From JACCZX01 sp963791315 (lineage in GTDB: Bacteria; Pseudomonadota; Gammaproteobacteria; Burkholderiales; Burkholderiaceae_F), in contig CAWBRQ010000007.1 of assembly GCA_963791315.1 (NCBI GenBank), positions 372,001 through 436,000 of the forward strand: a stretch of DNA of 64,000 bases, read 5' to 3'. The notes under the pieces are model-generated. The model saw nothing but the letters and a program-made list of their open reading frames with translations. It did not search any database and was not told where the DNA came from. Below are positions 19,361 through 29,689 of this stretch, piece by piece. The translations under genes were made by a program, and so were the position numbers. Every line of letters begins with the position of its first letter. Position 1 is the first letter of the stretch.

Positions 19361-20386
19361 ATGTTGAACTACTGCAAGCCGGCCGCGAGTGCCGGTGCAT
19401 TTTCCCTCATCCGCGCTATGGCGCTAATACTTGGAGTGTCGGTGGTCGGAGTCGCCACGGCACAAACCAAGCAGTTCTCCTTCGCGTACGACCAGCCGAA
19501 GACAAGCGCTTACGGCTTTGGGGCCGAGGTCTTCGGCAAGCGGCTCTCGGAACTGAGCAAAGGGACAATGTCGACCAACCAGTACGCAGGCGCTCAACTC
19601 GGAACCGAGGCGCAGACGCTGCAGAAGGTGCAGACGGGCGACATCGACTTCGTGCTGGTGTCGACCGCTAACTCGTCGACGATCCAGCCCGAGTCGGGCG
19701 TCTTCTCGTTGCACTTTATCTTTCGCGGCCCTGACCACGCGGTCAAAGTGTTAACTGACCCCAAGGTCATCACGGCGATGCGCGAGATGTATGCCAGTAA
19801 GGTGAAAGGCGCGCACATGCTGACTCTGGGTAGCCAGGGCCTGCGCAACCTTTACTGCAAGAAGGAGATCAGCAAGCTCGCTGATATCAAGAACGTGAAG
19901 GTACGGGTGCAGGCGACGGTGACCGAGGACACACTGTTCCCCGCCTATGGTGCGCAGATCGTGCACATGCCGTTCGGCGAGGTCTACACGTCGCTGCAGA
20001 CCGGCGTCGTCGAATGCGCCGAGAACGGCTACACCGTGTACATGCTGAACAAGCACTACGAGGTCGCGCCCGTCATGTCGGTGACCGAGCACGAGGCGAA
20101 CAATTCCGTGCTGTTCGTTAGCGACAAGCTGTGGAGCTCGCTTAACGCCGAGCAGAAAAGCTGGATACAGCAGGCCGCCGATGACATGAACAAGGTGCAG
20201 CCGGCCAAAGCCTTCGAGATGGAAAAGGAATCGCGCGCCCGCCTGGAGAAGATCGGCGTCAAGATCGTCACTAGTGTCGACAAGTCGGGATTCGAGGCGG
20301 TCAGCAAGCCCATCCAGGACAAGCTCGCGAATGATCTCGGTCCGAATGCCGTGAAGATCCTCGAGCTGGTGCGGAACGTGAAGTAG
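19361..20386 (+). CDS. dctP: TRAP transporter substrate-binding protein, DctP family
   Basis: This 341-residue periplasmic binding protein captures an organic anion (typically a C4-dicarboxylate or other carboxylate) for the DctQM permease. The signal peptide covers about residues 1-34 (ending VGVATAQT). SKLADIKNVKVRVQATVTED followed by PFGEVYTSLQTGVVECAENG is the diagnostic DctP segment; its Arg salt-bridges the ligand carboxylate in known members. The ligand cannot be read from sequence. First gene of the dctPQM operon. Confidence 0.93.
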   Translation: MLNYCKPAASAGAFSLIRAMALILGVSVVGVATAQTKQFSFAYDQPKTSAYGFGAEVFGKRLSELSKGTMSTNQYAGAQLGTEAQTLQKVQTGDIDFVLVSTANSSTIQPESGVFSLHFIFRGPDHAVKVLTDPKVITAMREMYASKVKGAHMLTLGSQGLRNLYCKKEISKLADIKNVKVRVQATVTEDTLFPAYGAQIVHMPFGEVYTSLQTGVVECAENGYTVYMLNKHYEVAPVMSVTEHEANNSVLFVSDKLWSSLNAEQKSWIQQAADDMNKVQPAKAFEMEKESRARLEKIGVKIVTSVDKSGFEAVSKPIQDKLANDLGPNAVKILELVRNVK

Positions 20387-20428
20387 GCGCTACTCATCCT
20401 CTCGCTCGTTCAGCAGTCCCATCGCCAC

Positions 20429-20926
20429 TTGAAGTGGCGCGCGCTCGACCGCCTCGAGCGCGCGCTGATGGTCCTGTGCGGCGTCGCCATCACCGGCTTC
20501 ACGGTGACCGTTATCTGCGACGTCGTGACGCGCACCTTGAAGCACCCGTGGCTCTGGCTGCAGGAGGTCACCATGACCTTCTTCATCTACGGCGTGTTCA
20601 TCGGCACCGCCGCCGCCACGCGCCGCAATGATCACCTTTACCTGGCAGTGCTCGCCGAGTCGATGTCGGGCGGCAGGCGCCTGTTCTTCGAAACCTTCAA
20701 CCGCTTGGTCGTGCTGGGCGTCGCGCTCAGCATGATCTGGTTCGGCTATCTGAATTTTCTCGATGGCTTTCGCAGCCTTCGCATGCCGTCGATGACGCCG
20801 CTCGCGAGCTTGTACGCGGCGATTCCGATGTGCGGAACCCTCGTCGCGCTGTTCACGGTCGAGCAGCTGGTCAACGGATGGAAGAATGGTTTTGCCGATC
20901 CGGAGGCAGAGGAAAAGACGGCATGA
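20429..20926 (+). CDS. dctQ: TRAP transporter small permease, DctQ family
   Basis: This 165-residue protein has four membrane segments and the family motif VVTRTLKHPWLWLQEVTMTFFIY with ATRRNDHL. DctQ scaffolds the large permease and is obligatory for transport. The TTG at 20429 gives the usual LKWRALDRLERAL start; an ATG at 20468 is the alternative. The stop overlaps the dctM ATG. Confidence 0.88.
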   Translation: MKWRALDRLERALMVLCGVAITGFTVTVICDVVTRTLKHPWLWLQEVTMTFFIYGVFIGTAAATRRNDHLYLAVLAESMSGGRRLFFETFNRLVVLGVALSMIWFGYLNFLDGFRSLRMPSMTPLASLYAAIPMCGTLVALFTVEQLVNGWKNGFADPEAEEKTA

Positions 20927-22263
20927 GCACAACGGCATCCTCATCTTCCTGATGGCTTTCCTGTTCCTGTTCCTGGGCTACCTCGGTGTGCCGGTGGCGT
21001 TCGCACTGATCGCCGGCGTGCTCGTCGTGACGGCGTTCACACCGGTTGGACTGCCCTCGATGATGACGCAGCTGTTCAACGGCATCGACGTCGAAGCATT
21101 GCTCGCGGTGCCGTTCTTCCTGCTCGTCGGCGAGCTGATGACCGCGGCTAACGTGACCGCGCGAATGATCACTCTATCGCAGGCGCTGATCGGACATGTG
21201 CGCGGCGGCCTGGCACAGGTCGTTACCGTATTCAGCATGTTCTTCGCCGGCATTTCCGGCTCTTCGGCGGCCGACGTCGCGGTGCTGTCGCGCTCGCTCG
21301 GTCCCGACATGAAGCGCGAGGGCTATGACGCCGCCTTCGTCGCGGCGCTGATCGCATCGGCTTCGACCATGGCCAACCTGATTCCGCCCAGCATCATGGC
21401 GGTGGTCTACGGCGCCACAGGCAACGTCTCGATCGGCGGACTGTTCCTCGGCGGCGTCGTGCCGGGGCTGCTGGTCGGCATCGGCTTGATGATCTACAGC
21501 CATTTCTTCGGCCCGATCGGCGTGATGCGACCGCGCTCGTCGTTCGGCGAAGTGACCGACGCGATGAAAGGCGCCGCCGTGCCGCTCGTCATCCCGGTGA
21601 TCATCATGGGCGGCATCTTGTCAGGTTTCTTCACGCCGACCGAGGCAGGTGTCGTCGCCGTCGCCTACATCCTGTTGGTCGCGATTCCGCTGCTCAACCG
21701 CCGCTACCTTAAGCAATTGCCGCACGACATGGCGATGACCGGTCTGCTGTACTCGATTCCGCTGATCACCATCGCCGCCGCCTCGGCGTTCGGCTGGATG
21801 CTCGCCTACCTGCGCGGGCCCGCGGTGGTCTCGGGCTGGATCAGCGCCGCCGCGGGTAACGACCCGTTCATGATCATGCTGCTGCTGGTGGTGCTGTTCA
21901 TCATCGTCGGCGACTTCATCGACGCGATACCCGCGATCATCATCTTCATGCCCATCATCACCGAGCTCACCAAGAGTACCGACATCAACCCGGTTCACAT
22001 GGGCGTCGTCATCATCGTGACGCTGGCGTTCGGGCTGATCACGCCGCCGTACGGGATTGCGCTTCTGATGGCTTCGAAGTTCATCGGCGTGCGCTTCGGG
22101 CGCGCGATGCTTGCGTCGTTTCCCGATCTATGTAGTGTTCCTGGCGACGATCGTCTTCTGCATCTTCTTCCCGGAAGTCGTGCTGTGGCTGCCGAAGCAG
22201 CTCCTGCCCGAGTCGGTCGGCTGCTTCAAGAATCCCAGTGGCCGCGGGTATATCTGTCCCTGA
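20923..22263 (+). CDS. dctM: TRAP transporter large permease, DctM family (two frameshifts)
   Basis: The large permease carries out sodium-coupled transport. The main open frame shows the DctM repeats (GISGSSAADVAVLSRSLGP, SASTMANLIPPSIMAVVYG, GDFIDAIPAIIIFMPI, TPPYGIALLMASKFIG). The natural ATG at 20923 overlaps the dctQ stop; a base missing near 20936 is needed to join MSTTA to ILIFLMAF. One extra C at 22122-22124 scrambles the C-terminus. Correcting it restores IYVVFLATIVFCIFFPE and a tail ending at the TGA at 22261-22263. Reconstructed length is 446 residues. Both shifts look like assembly indels. Confidence 0.88.
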
Positions 22264-22386
22264 CGCCCTAACCATGCGAGAAGTGGGCCCTGATCGGAAC
22301 CGTCATGGTGAGTTTTAAAGCCACCCAAATGTCCGCAACGGGTGGAAGGAGAAGGCAGCCCCACGGAAATCACCAGGAACGTTCCG

Positions 22387-23040
22387 ATGATTCCGACCAT
22401 CACCGCGTTTGAACGGTCTCCCGATCGTGGCAGAGGACTGGCGCGTGACATGCGCGTTCGCTGGGCGCTTGAAGAAGTGGGCCAGCCTTACGACGTTCGA
22501 CTTGTCTCGTTCAGCGAGATGAAGGAATCCGCGCATCGCGAGCGTCATCCTTTCGGTCAGATTCCGACCTATGAAGAAGGCGACCTCACACTCTTCGAGT
22601 CGGGGTCAATCATCTTCCATATCGCGGAGCGCCATGCAGGGCTTCTGCCGGAGGACGCGAATGCTCGGGCCCGCGCGATCGCATGGATGTTTGCCGCGCT
22701 CAATACGGTGGAGCCGCCGATTGTTGAGCGCTCGATGGCGATGCTGTTTGAGCGTGACAAGAGTTGGTATCAGGAGCGCCTGGCTATTCTCGAGGATCGC
22801 GTACAGGTACGGCTGGGCGAACTGTCCAGTCGGCTTGGCAATGCCGAATGGCTCGACGGTGCGTTCAGCGCCGGTGATTTATTGATGGTGACGGTGCTGC
22901 GCAGGTTCAGCGCATCGGGTGACCTGGAGAAGTATCCGAACCTCTCCGCCTATGTCGCCCGCGGCGAAGCGCGCCCCGCCTACAAGCGTGCTTTCGACGC
23001 TCAGTTGGCGGTTTTCACTGGCAAGCTACCGACGAGCTGA
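22387..23040 (+). CDS. Glutathione S-transferase family protein
   Basis: The 217-residue product has an N-terminal thioredoxin-like domain (ITAFERSPDRGRG..., HPFGQIPTYEEGDLTLFESGSII, where the E-S pair binds glutathione) and an all-helical C-terminal domain (WLDGAFSAGDLLMVTVLRR). The start at 22387 is supported by AGGAA upstream; the frame extends back to 22342 without support. It is separated by 123 bases from dctM and is probably an independent unit. The substrate is unknown. Confidence 0.88.
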   Translation: MIPTITAFERSPDRGRGLARDMRVRWALEEVGQPYDVRLVSFSEMKESAHRERHPFGQIPTYEEGDLTLFESGSIIFHIAERHAGLLPEDANARARAIAWMFAALNTVEPPIVERSMAMLFERDKSWYQERLAILEDRVQVRLGELSSRLGNAEWLDGAFSAGDLLMVTVLRRFSASGDLEKYPNLSAYVARGEARPAYKRAFDAQLAVFTGKLPTS

Positions 23041-23185
23041 TAGGCGTGCGCAATGGGTCCTAAGCTGTCATTGACCGATGTTTGGATTCGATCAAAAGCA
23101 GACTTGAGGGAACATTGCTGAATTAAACTTTTTTAGCCGCCATCGTGCTTGCCACAACGAAAGCAACGCTGCGCAGATGGCCGCG

Positions 23186-23647
23186 CTAGGTTTTCTCCGA
23201 TGCAGGCTCGCTGTCCAGAACCTTGATCATCAAGGCCACGATCAATATGTTCACCAGCAGCGCTGCGATCGAGATCCAATTTAAGTTCTTGGAAAGTTCA
23301 TAGAGTTCAAAAGGAACGTAAATCGCTCCACTTCCTGCAGCAAGCCATTGCGCCCATCGCCTCTCTTTCCATAAACCGTAGGCCTCGCAAAACCGCACAA
23401 GCGCGTACGCCGCAGCCAGGGTGGCAAGGACCCACAAACGAGCATCGGTCAGGTGTCTCACGGCTTCGAGAAAAATATTCGGATACTTTTTTGCCGCATT
23501 CAGATGTAAGTGGGCCAATAAATGCTCGGCCAGTCGTTGCGCATCGCGATGGATGAGCGACAGCGCACCAAATCCTGCCAACAGCGCCAGTGCACCTTTG
23601 GCTGCTTCAAACAGCGCAACTGCACGGATGCTTCTTCGCAATCGCAT
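23186..23647 (-). CDS. DUF2127 membrane protein
   Basis: This 153-residue protein has three to four membrane segments and the DUF2127 pattern RAVALFEAAKGALALLAGFG near the start and YELSKNLNWISIAALLVNI near the end. The middle part (FCEAYGLWKERRWAQWLA) is likewise typical. The function is unknown. It is transcribed on its own, divergent from the lipoprotein gene at 23788. Confidence 0.85.
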   Translation of the reverse strand: MRLRRSIRAVALFEAAKGALALLAGFGALSLIHRDAQRLAEHLLAHLHLNAAKKYPNIFLEAVRHLTDARLWVLATLAAAYALVRFCEAYGLWKERRWAQWLAAGSGAIYVPFELYELSKNLNWISIAALLVNILIVALMIKVLDSEPASEKT

Positions 23648-23787
23648 GTTGGACCGTCAAATGATTGGGCAGAACGTAGCGCAAAGGGCGCGTCGATGCT
23701 CAGCCCCGTTGCTGTAATTCGTCCGTGCTTAGAATCGATTGTGATGCAATAGTCGCAACATACCGTAGCCGATCAACGGAGGTGAAG

Positions 23788-24783
23788 ATGAGGGTTGTTC
23801 TGCTGGCCGTCTTAGCGTTTGCATTGAGTGGCTGCGCGACCATGCAGGCGGGTGGTCCAACCGTCTCGATACTGGTCGATCTCGATCCGGCGAGTACGGA
23901 TCGCACAGTGATCGTCGAGAGCATCACTGCAGATCGCAACGGCATGCTCTATCTCCCTGATCGGGTGACCGGAAATATTCTCCGGGTCGATCCCAAGTCG
24001 CCGAAGGCGGTTGTCGTCGGAAAGATCGAGGCGCGGGAGATCGACGGCAAGAGAGTCAACGCCGATGCTTCGGGTATCGCGTTTAATTCTCAGGGCGATC
24101 TTTTTGTAGCGGTCGGTCCGTTCCGTGAAGTTGTGCGCATCCGGGGCGCTGAGCTCAACCCGGCGAAGCCGGGATTGGCGCAGACCTTTGCGACAGGGAC
24201 AGCTGGTGCGAATGGCATCGCCTTTGACCGGCAAGGAAATCTGTTCGTCAGCGGCGGCGCCAGCGGCATCGTCTATCGAGTCGGTCCGAACGGCGGCGTT
24301 GCCGAAGCCGCGGTGCAAATCGACAAGCACGTGCGCACGCTTCCCGACGGCAAGACCCAGCAGCAGATTGTCGCCAACGGTGTTGCGTTCGATGCCAACG
24401 GTGTGCTGCATGTCACCGACACCGCGCGCGGCGCGGTTTGGAAGGTTGTGATCGGCCCCGATGGCAAAGGTGGCAAACCGGTGCTGCTGGCTCAGAGTCC
24501 GCTGCTCGAAGGTGCCGATGGTCTGGATTTCGATCGCAGTGGCACGCTCTGGGTCGTCGCCAATGAGCTCAACGCCGTCGCAACGGTTACGCCGGGCGGG
24601 CAAGTGCGGCAGGTTGCCAAGAACGGGAGCCAGGGACCGCTGGAATTCCCATCGGCAATCGTCTTTGTTGGCGAGCGTGGTTACATTTCAAACTACGACA
24701 CACCACGGCGCGATAACCTGGACGCCAACGGGCTTACCGCTCGCGATGGCATCGGAGCTTCCATCGCGCAGATCGCACCGTAG
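23788..24783 (+). CDS. SMP-30/NHL-type beta-propeller lipoprotein
   Basis: The 331-residue product begins with a lipoprotein signal (LLAVLAFALSGC, lipobox LSGC). It continues as repeated propeller blades: ITADRNGMLYLPD, IAFNSQGDLFVAVG, IAFDRQGNLFVSGG, VAFDANGVLHVTD and LDFDRSGTLWVVAN, about 45-60 residues apart. This is the SMP-30/gluconolactonase or NHL-like fold. The ATG at 23788 follows GGAGGTGAAG. Likely an envelope-anchored lactonase-like or binding protein; the substrate is not deducible. Confidence 0.82.
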   Translation: MRVVLLAVLAFALSGCATMQAGGPTVSILVDLDPASTDRTVIVESITADRNGMLYLPDRVTGNILRVDPKSPKAVVVGKIEAREIDGKRVNADASGIAFNSQGDLFVAVGPFREVVRIRGAELNPAKPGLAQTFATGTAGANGIAFDRQGNLFVSGGASGIVYRVGPNGGVAEAAVQIDKHVRTLPDGKTQQQIVANGVAFDANGVLHVTDTARGAVWKVVIGPDGKGGKPVLLAQSPLLEGADGLDFDRSGTLWVVANELNAVATVTPGGQVRQVAKNGSQGPLEFPSAIVFVGERGYISNYDTPRRDNLDANGLTARDGIGASIAQIAP

Positions 24784-24917
24784 ACGCGCGAATCGGATTG
24801 GCGAGTCGCGAGCGCCCGTCCAAAGCGGGTATTGATGTCTGGCCTTTACAGGCGCACGCAGCAACGACGTGCGCGGCGAGTTTGGTACTGTTGCACTGGA
24901 GGCGCTGACAAAACATT

Positions 24918-25956
24918 ATGGCGACGGCGGACACGCAGCGGCCTGTTCAGGCGACACTGATTCCGGGCGATGGAATCGGTCCGGAAATTTCCGCGGCAGT
25001 CGTCGAAATCCTCGACGCGCTCGGCAAGCCGTTCATTTGGGAAACGCAGGAAGGCGGCGTGGTGGCCGCGCAGAAATCCGGCGATCCGCTGCCGGCTGGC
25101 GCTGCTCGACAGCATCCGCCGCACCAAGCTGGCACTCAAGGGCCCATTGACGACGCCGATTGGCGGCGGGTTCCGCTCGGTCAACGTACGGCTGCGCGAG
25201 GAGTTCAAGCTCTACGCGAACCTGCGGCCGGCGCGCACACTGATTCCCGGCGGTCGATATGACGACATCGACCTGGTGCTGGTGCGCGAAAACCTCGAGG
25301 GGTTGTACGTTGGCTTCGAGCACTACATCCCGATCGACGGCGACCCGCAGGCGGTCGCAATCTCATCGGGGGTCAATACTCGCGCCGGTTCGCGCCGCAT
25401 TGCCGAGTTCGCATTCGACTACGCGGTGAAAAACGGACGCAAGAAAGTCACGATCGTTCACAAGGCGAACGTGCTCAAGGCGTTGACAGGCATCTTCCTC
25501 GAGACTGCACTCGATGTCGCCAAAAAGTATGAAGGCAAGGTGACGGTTGACGATCGCATTGTCGATGCGTGCGCGATGCAGCTGGTGCTCAAGCCCTGGC
25601 AGTTCGACATGATCGTGACGACCAACCTGTTCGGTGACATTTTGTCCGACGAGATCGCGGGCCTGGTCGGAGGACTCGGCATGGCACCGGGCGCCAACAT
25701 CGGCGAGCATGCAGCGATCTTCGAAGCGGTGCACGGTTCGGCACCCGACATCGCGGGCAAAGGGATTGCCAACCCGTTGGCGCTGTTGCTGGCCGCTGCA
25801 TTGATGATTGATCATGTTGGCAAGCACGACATGGCACGCCGCTTACGCGCAGCTATCGACACGGTATTGCGCGATGACGGTGTGCGTACCGGTGACCTTG
25901 GTGGCAAGGCAACCACTGCCGAGATCACCCGCGCCATCGTCAAGCGACTTGCCTGA
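24918..25956 (+). CDS. NAD-dependent isocitrate/isopropylmalate-type dehydrogenase (frameshifted)
   Basis: Reconstructed length is 345 residues, the usual size for monomers of NAD-linked isocitrate dehydrogenases. Family segments are TLIPGDGIGPEI at the start, the substrate loop RTKLALKGPLTTPIGGG, LRPARTLIPGGRYDDIDLV, VRENLEGLYVG, TNLFGDILSDEIAGL and GSAPDIAGKGIANP. One extra base at about 25092-25102 separates the first 58 residues from LLDSIRRTK. The substrate loop favours isocitrate over isopropylmalate. It leads a co-directional block that ends in PHA synthesis genes. Confidence 0.87.
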
Positions 25957-26035
25957 CAAGGCGCCCGGTTAGCGGAACGTCAAGGCGGAGCCGCCGAGCC
26001 CCAACTTTCTTTGCAGTACGACCCAGGAATTTTCA

Positions 26036-27667
26036 ATGACCGCAGCCCAGCTCCTCGTTAGATGCCTCGAAAACGAAGGCGTCGAGTACATGTTCGGAGT
26101 TCCCGGTGAAGAGAACATCGACGTCATGGACGCCTTGCTCGACAGTCCGATCAAGTTCGTCACAACTCGTCATGAACAAGGCGCTGCGTTTATGGCCGAT
26201 GTTTACGGCCGGTTGACCGGAAAGGCCGGCGTCTGCCTGGCGACCTTGGGGCCGGGTGCGACCAACCTGATCACCGGTGTGGCCGACGCCAATATGGATC
26301 GCGCGCCGCTGGTGGCGATCGCTGGACAGGGATCGACCGCGAGACTGCACAAGGAAAGCCATCAGATTCTCGATCTGGTGAGCATGTTCAAGCCGATCAC
26401 CAAGTACAGCACTCAGGTGCTGACGCCGGACATCGTTCCGGAGATCGTGCGCAAGGCGTTCAAGGTCGCACAGACCGAAAAGCCCGGCTGCTGCTTCATC
26501 GACTTTCCCGAGAACATCGCCGAGATGAAAGTCGAGGGCAAGCCGATCGACGTTCAGTCGGCGTACAACCCGACGCCGCCCGACAAGAAGATCGAGCAAG
26601 CTGCACAGTTAATCGGTAAGGCGAAGTTTCCGATCGTGCTGGCCGGCAACGGCGTCGTCCGACAAGGCGCAGCTGAATCGTTGCGTAGTTTCGTCAACCT
26701 GCTGCGCCTCCCTGTGGCCAATACCTTCATGGCCAAGGGGTTGATTCCGTTTTCGAACGAACTCTTCCTCGGCACGATCGGGTTGAAGGCGCGCGATATC
26801 CCGTGGTTCGCGTTCGAAAAAGCCGATTGCGTGATCTGCGTCGGTTACGACATGGTTGAGTACCACCCGGACATGTGGAATCCGAACGCCGACAAGACGA
26901 TCATCCACATCGATGCGCAGCCGGCCGAAGTCGATGCCTGCTACAAGGTCGCAACCGGTCTGTTGGGCGATATCGGCGAAAGTCTGCGCGGCATCGCATT
27001 GCGAACCAAGCCGCGTGCCGACAATCCGTTCAAGGCCATCCGCAAGGCGGTCATCGACGACCGCGCGCAATACGCCGACGACCAGGGTTTCCCGGTCAAG
27101 CCGCAGAAGATTCTGTGGGACCTGCGCCAGGCGCTCGGACCTTCTGACATCGTCATCTCCGATGTCGGCGCGCACAAGATGTGGACCTCGCGCATGTACA
27201 AGGCGGAGGAGCCCAATACCTGCATCATCTCGAACGGATTTGCTTCGATGGGCATCGGGGTGCCGGGTGCGCTGGCGGCCAAGCTCGCGTATCCGGACCG
27301 AAAAGTCGTCACCGTGACGGGCGATGCGGGCTTCCTGATGAACTCGCAGGAGATCGAGACCGCGCTGCGAATGAAAACGCCGTTCGTGATTCTGATCTGG
27401 AACGATTCCGAGTACGGACTCATCACTTGGCACCAGTTGCGGCACTTCGGGCGCCCGAGCCACATCGAGTTCAAGAACCCGGACTTCGTCAAGTACGCCG
27501 AAAGCTTCGGGGCCAAGGGCTATCGCATTGAGAAGACCGCCGATCTGCTGCCGACGTTGAAAAAGGCGCTCGCCGACGATGTTGTGGCAATTATCGATTG
27601 CCCGGTGGACTACGCTGAAAACATGAAACTGACGGAGCGGCTCAAGAACCTCAAATCGCCGCTGTAG
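26036..27667 (+). CDS. Acetolactate synthase, stand-alone catalytic type
   Basis: This 543-residue thiamine diphosphate enzyme would condense two pyruvates to 2-acetolactate. The activating Glu is in VTTRHEQGAAFMADVYGR. The TPP/Mg motif runs from TGDAGFLMNSQEIETAL to NDSEYGLITW. The three domains (PYR, central, PP) are all present. It begins MTAAQLLVRCLENEGVEYMFG like AlsS-type and stand-alone enzymes. No ilvN regulatory-subunit gene follows; a zinc alcohol dehydrogenase comes 16 bases later. A related carboligase or decarboxylase activity cannot be excluded. Confidence 0.85.
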   Translation: MTAAQLLVRCLENEGVEYMFGVPGEENIDVMDALLDSPIKFVTTRHEQGAAFMADVYGRLTGKAGVCLATLGPGATNLITGVADANMDRAPLVAIAGQGSTARLHKESHQILDLVSMFKPITKYSTQVLTPDIVPEIVRKAFKVAQTEKPGCCFIDFPENIAEMKVEGKPIDVQSAYNPTPPDKKIEQAAQLIGKAKFPIVLAGNGVVRQGAAESLRSFVNLLRLPVANTFMAKGLIPFSNELFLGTIGLKARDIPWFAFEKADCVICVGYDMVEYHPDMWNPNADKTIIHIDAQPAEVDACYKVATGLLGDIGESLRGIALRTKPRADNPFKAIRKAVIDDRAQYADDQGFPVKPQKILWDLRQALGPSDIVISDVGAHKMWTSRMYKAEEPNTCIISNGFASMGIGVPGALAAKLAYPDRKVVTVTGDAGFLMNSQEIETALRMKTPFVILIWNDSEYGLITWHQLRHFGRPSHIEFKNPDFVKYAESFGAKGYRIEKTADLLPTLKKALADDVVAIIDCPVDYAENMKLTERLKNLKSPL

Positions 27668-27683
27668 CAACCGGAGAGCCGAC

Positions 27684-28808
27684 GTGAAAGTCAGAGCTGC
27701 TGTACTCGAGGCGATGGGCGCTGCACATCCTTACGCCAAGTCGCGACCCTTGAAGATCGAGGAACTCGATCTCGACCCACCGGGGCCCGGTGAAATTCTC
27801 GTGTGCATCAAGGCAGCGGGGTTATGCCACTCGGACCTATCGGTGATCAACGGTGACCGACCACGGCCGATGCCGATGGCACTCGGCCATGAAGCCGCGG
27901 GCATCGTCGAAGAACTGGGATCAGGGGTCACAGATTTGAAGATCGGTGATCACGTCGTGCTGGTATTCGTTCCGAGTTGCGGCCATTGCAACCCGTGCGC
28001 GGAAGGACGGCCGGCGCTCTGCGAGCCCGGCGCTGCGGCCAATGGCGCGGGTACCTTGCTGACTGGCGCGCGGCGGCTCAAGCGCAACGGTCAACCCATC
28101 AACCATCATCTCGGTTGTTCTGCCTTTGCGACGTACGCCACCATTTCCCGTCATTCTGCGATCAAGATCGACTCTGACCTTCCGTTCGAGCAGGCGGCGC
28201 TGTTCGGATGCGCGGTTTTGACCGGAGTCGGCGCGGTCGTCAACACCGCGCAAGTTCGGGCCGGCAGCACCGTTGCAGTCATCGGGCTCGGTGGCGTCGG
28301 CTTGGCGTCGGTGCTCGGCGCTATTGCAGCTGGAGCGCGGAAGGTCGTCGCCATCGATCTGTCCGATGAAAAGCTCACGCTCGCGAAGGCTCTCGGGGCG
28401 AGCCACACTTTCAATGCTGGCGAAGCTGATTGCGCCGAACAGGTGCGCGCAGCAACGAATGGCGGTGTCGACACTGCGATCGAAATGGCAGGCTCTACGC
28501 GCGCATTCGACCTTGCTTACAAGATCACGCGGCGCGGCGGTACCACCATCACCGCCGGACTGCCGCCGCCGACGGCGACATGGCCGATGCCTCCGGTCAA
28601 TCTGGTCGCCGAAGAGCGAACCATTCGCGGCAGCTACATCGGAACCTGCGTACCGGTCCGAGATATTCCGCGCTATGTCGATCTTTTTCGCGCCGGCAGA
28701 TTGCCGGTTGATCGCTTGATGACAGGCACTCTTCCGCTCGATGAAATCAATCAGGGATTCGATCTGCTGCACGAAGGCAAAGCGGTGCGGCAAGTCGTCC
28801 TTCTTTGA
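27684..28808 (+). CDS. Zinc-dependent alcohol dehydrogenase
   Basis: This 374-residue medium-chain dehydrogenase has catalytic zinc ligands in AAGLCHSDLS and LGHEAAGIVE. The structural-zinc loop CGHCNPCAEGRPALC has all four cysteines. The Rossmann NAD site is GLGGVGLAS. The arrangement resembles class III-like ADHs acting on alcohols or aldehydes. It is closely packed between the acetolactate synthase and phaE genes (its TGA is followed by the phaE ATG 11 bases on), so an operon is likely. The substrate is undetermined. Confidence 0.88.
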   Translation: MKVRAAVLEAMGAAHPYAKSRPLKIEELDLDPPGPGEILVCIKAAGLCHSDLSVINGDRPRPMPMALGHEAAGIVEELGSGVTDLKIGDHVVLVFVPSCGHCNPCAEGRPALCEPGAAANGAGTLLTGARRLKRNGQPINHHLGCSAFATYATISRHSAIKIDSDLPFEQAALFGCAVLTGVGAVVNTAQVRAGSTVAVIGLGGVGLASVLGAIAAGARKVVAIDLSDEKLTLAKALGASHTFNAGEADCAEQVRAATNGGVDTAIEMAGSTRAFDLAYKITRRGGTTITAGLPPPTATWPMPPVNLVAEERTIRGSYIGTCVPVRDIPRYVDLFRAGRLPVDRLMTGTLPLDEINQGFDLLHEGKAVRQVVLL

Positions 28809-28819
28809 CGGGTACTCGT

Positions 28820-29689
28820 ATGGCACAGGTCGGTAAGACAACACCCAATGACTGGCTCGATCAGACTTCGAAACTGATGAAGTCGTGGAACGAACAAGGT
28901 CAGAGCCTGTTCCAGACATGGGCCGAAGGTGTGAAGAAGCAGGAGCCCACGAATTTTGCAGCGAGTGGCGTACTACCGGAGAACATGCAAGGTCCGTTGA
29001 GCCAGATGACGGAATTCTTCAACAAGTCGATGGAACAGTGGAACGCTCTTGCGCAGTGGCCGAAAGATGGCAAGGGCAGCATCGACGCCAATGCGCTCAG
29101 CAAATTGTTCGACCCCGCCGAATGGGGACGTGCGGGGGCGGGAGGCTTCGATCTCGCGCTCGAGCATCTGACCGAAGGACCCACCTACGCGACTCTGTGG
29201 GATCTCGACCGCAAGCTTCTGAACGCGCAGCGGCTTTCGCAGCAGCGCATGCGCGACATTGCAGCGTATCAAGCGATTGTTCAGGACGCGTGGCGATCGG
29301 CTTCGGAACGATTTTTCCGCAAGCTATCGGATGCGTCGCAGCCGCCGATCGCGAGTGCGCGCGAACTACTCGACCTTTGGGTAGCCACCGCGAACGAGAC
29401 GCTGACCGAGATGCATCGCACGCCCAAGTTTCTTGAAGTCCAGCGCAACGTCACTCGGTCGTCGGTCGATTACCGGCTGCAGGAGCGCGAGATCGCCGAA
29501 ACCTTTTGCGAGGTGCATCACATTCCGACTCGTAGCGAAGTCGACGAACTGCAGCGAACGGTGACGGAGCTGCGACGTCAGGTGCGTGCCCTGACGGCGC
29601 AGTCGTCGCAACGGCCGACGGCGGTTCGTGCCGTCAAGTCTTCGCGCAAGGCAGCGGCAGCGCCGCGCGCCAGGAAAGGAAAGCGATGA
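28820..29689 (+). CDS. phaE: Class III PHA synthase subunit PhaE
   Basis: PhaE is the non-catalytic partner that activates PhaC in class III polyhydroxyalkanoate synthases. The 289-residue product has no hydrolase motifs. It has the PhaE-type helical body (WNEQGQSLFQTWAEG, YRLQEREIAETFCEVHHIPTRSE) and a C-terminal coiled coil (VDELQRTVTELRRQVRAL) followed by a basic tail. The ATG at 28820 is preferred over a TTG at 28805 that overlaps the upstream stop. The stop overlaps phaC by four bases (ATGA). Confidence 0.88.
   Translation: MAQVGKTTPNDWLDQTSKLMKSWNEQGQSLFQTWAEGVKKQEPTNFAASGVLPENMQGPLSQMTEFFNKSMEQWNALAQWPKDGKGSIDANALSKLFDPAEWGRAGAGGFDLALEHLTEGPTYATLWDLDRKLLNAQRLSQQRMRDIAAYQAIVQDAWRSASERFFRKLSDASQPPIASARELLDLWVATANETLTEMHRTPKFLEVQRNVTRSSVDYRLQEREIAETFCEVHHIPTRSEVDELQRTVTELRRQVRALTAQSSQRPTAVRAVKSSRKAAAAPRARKGKR

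Noticed and set aside
26609..27670. A 353-codon open frame antisense to the acetolactate synthase gene
   Set aside because: It mirrors the sense gene codon for codon in a GC-rich region, has no recognisable domain and lacks a ribosome site. The sense frame encodes a full conserved enzyme.
27921..28919. A 332-codon open frame antisense to the alcohol dehydrogenase gene
   Set aside because: Arg/Asp-rich, low-complexity composition typical of shadow frames; no family resemblance.
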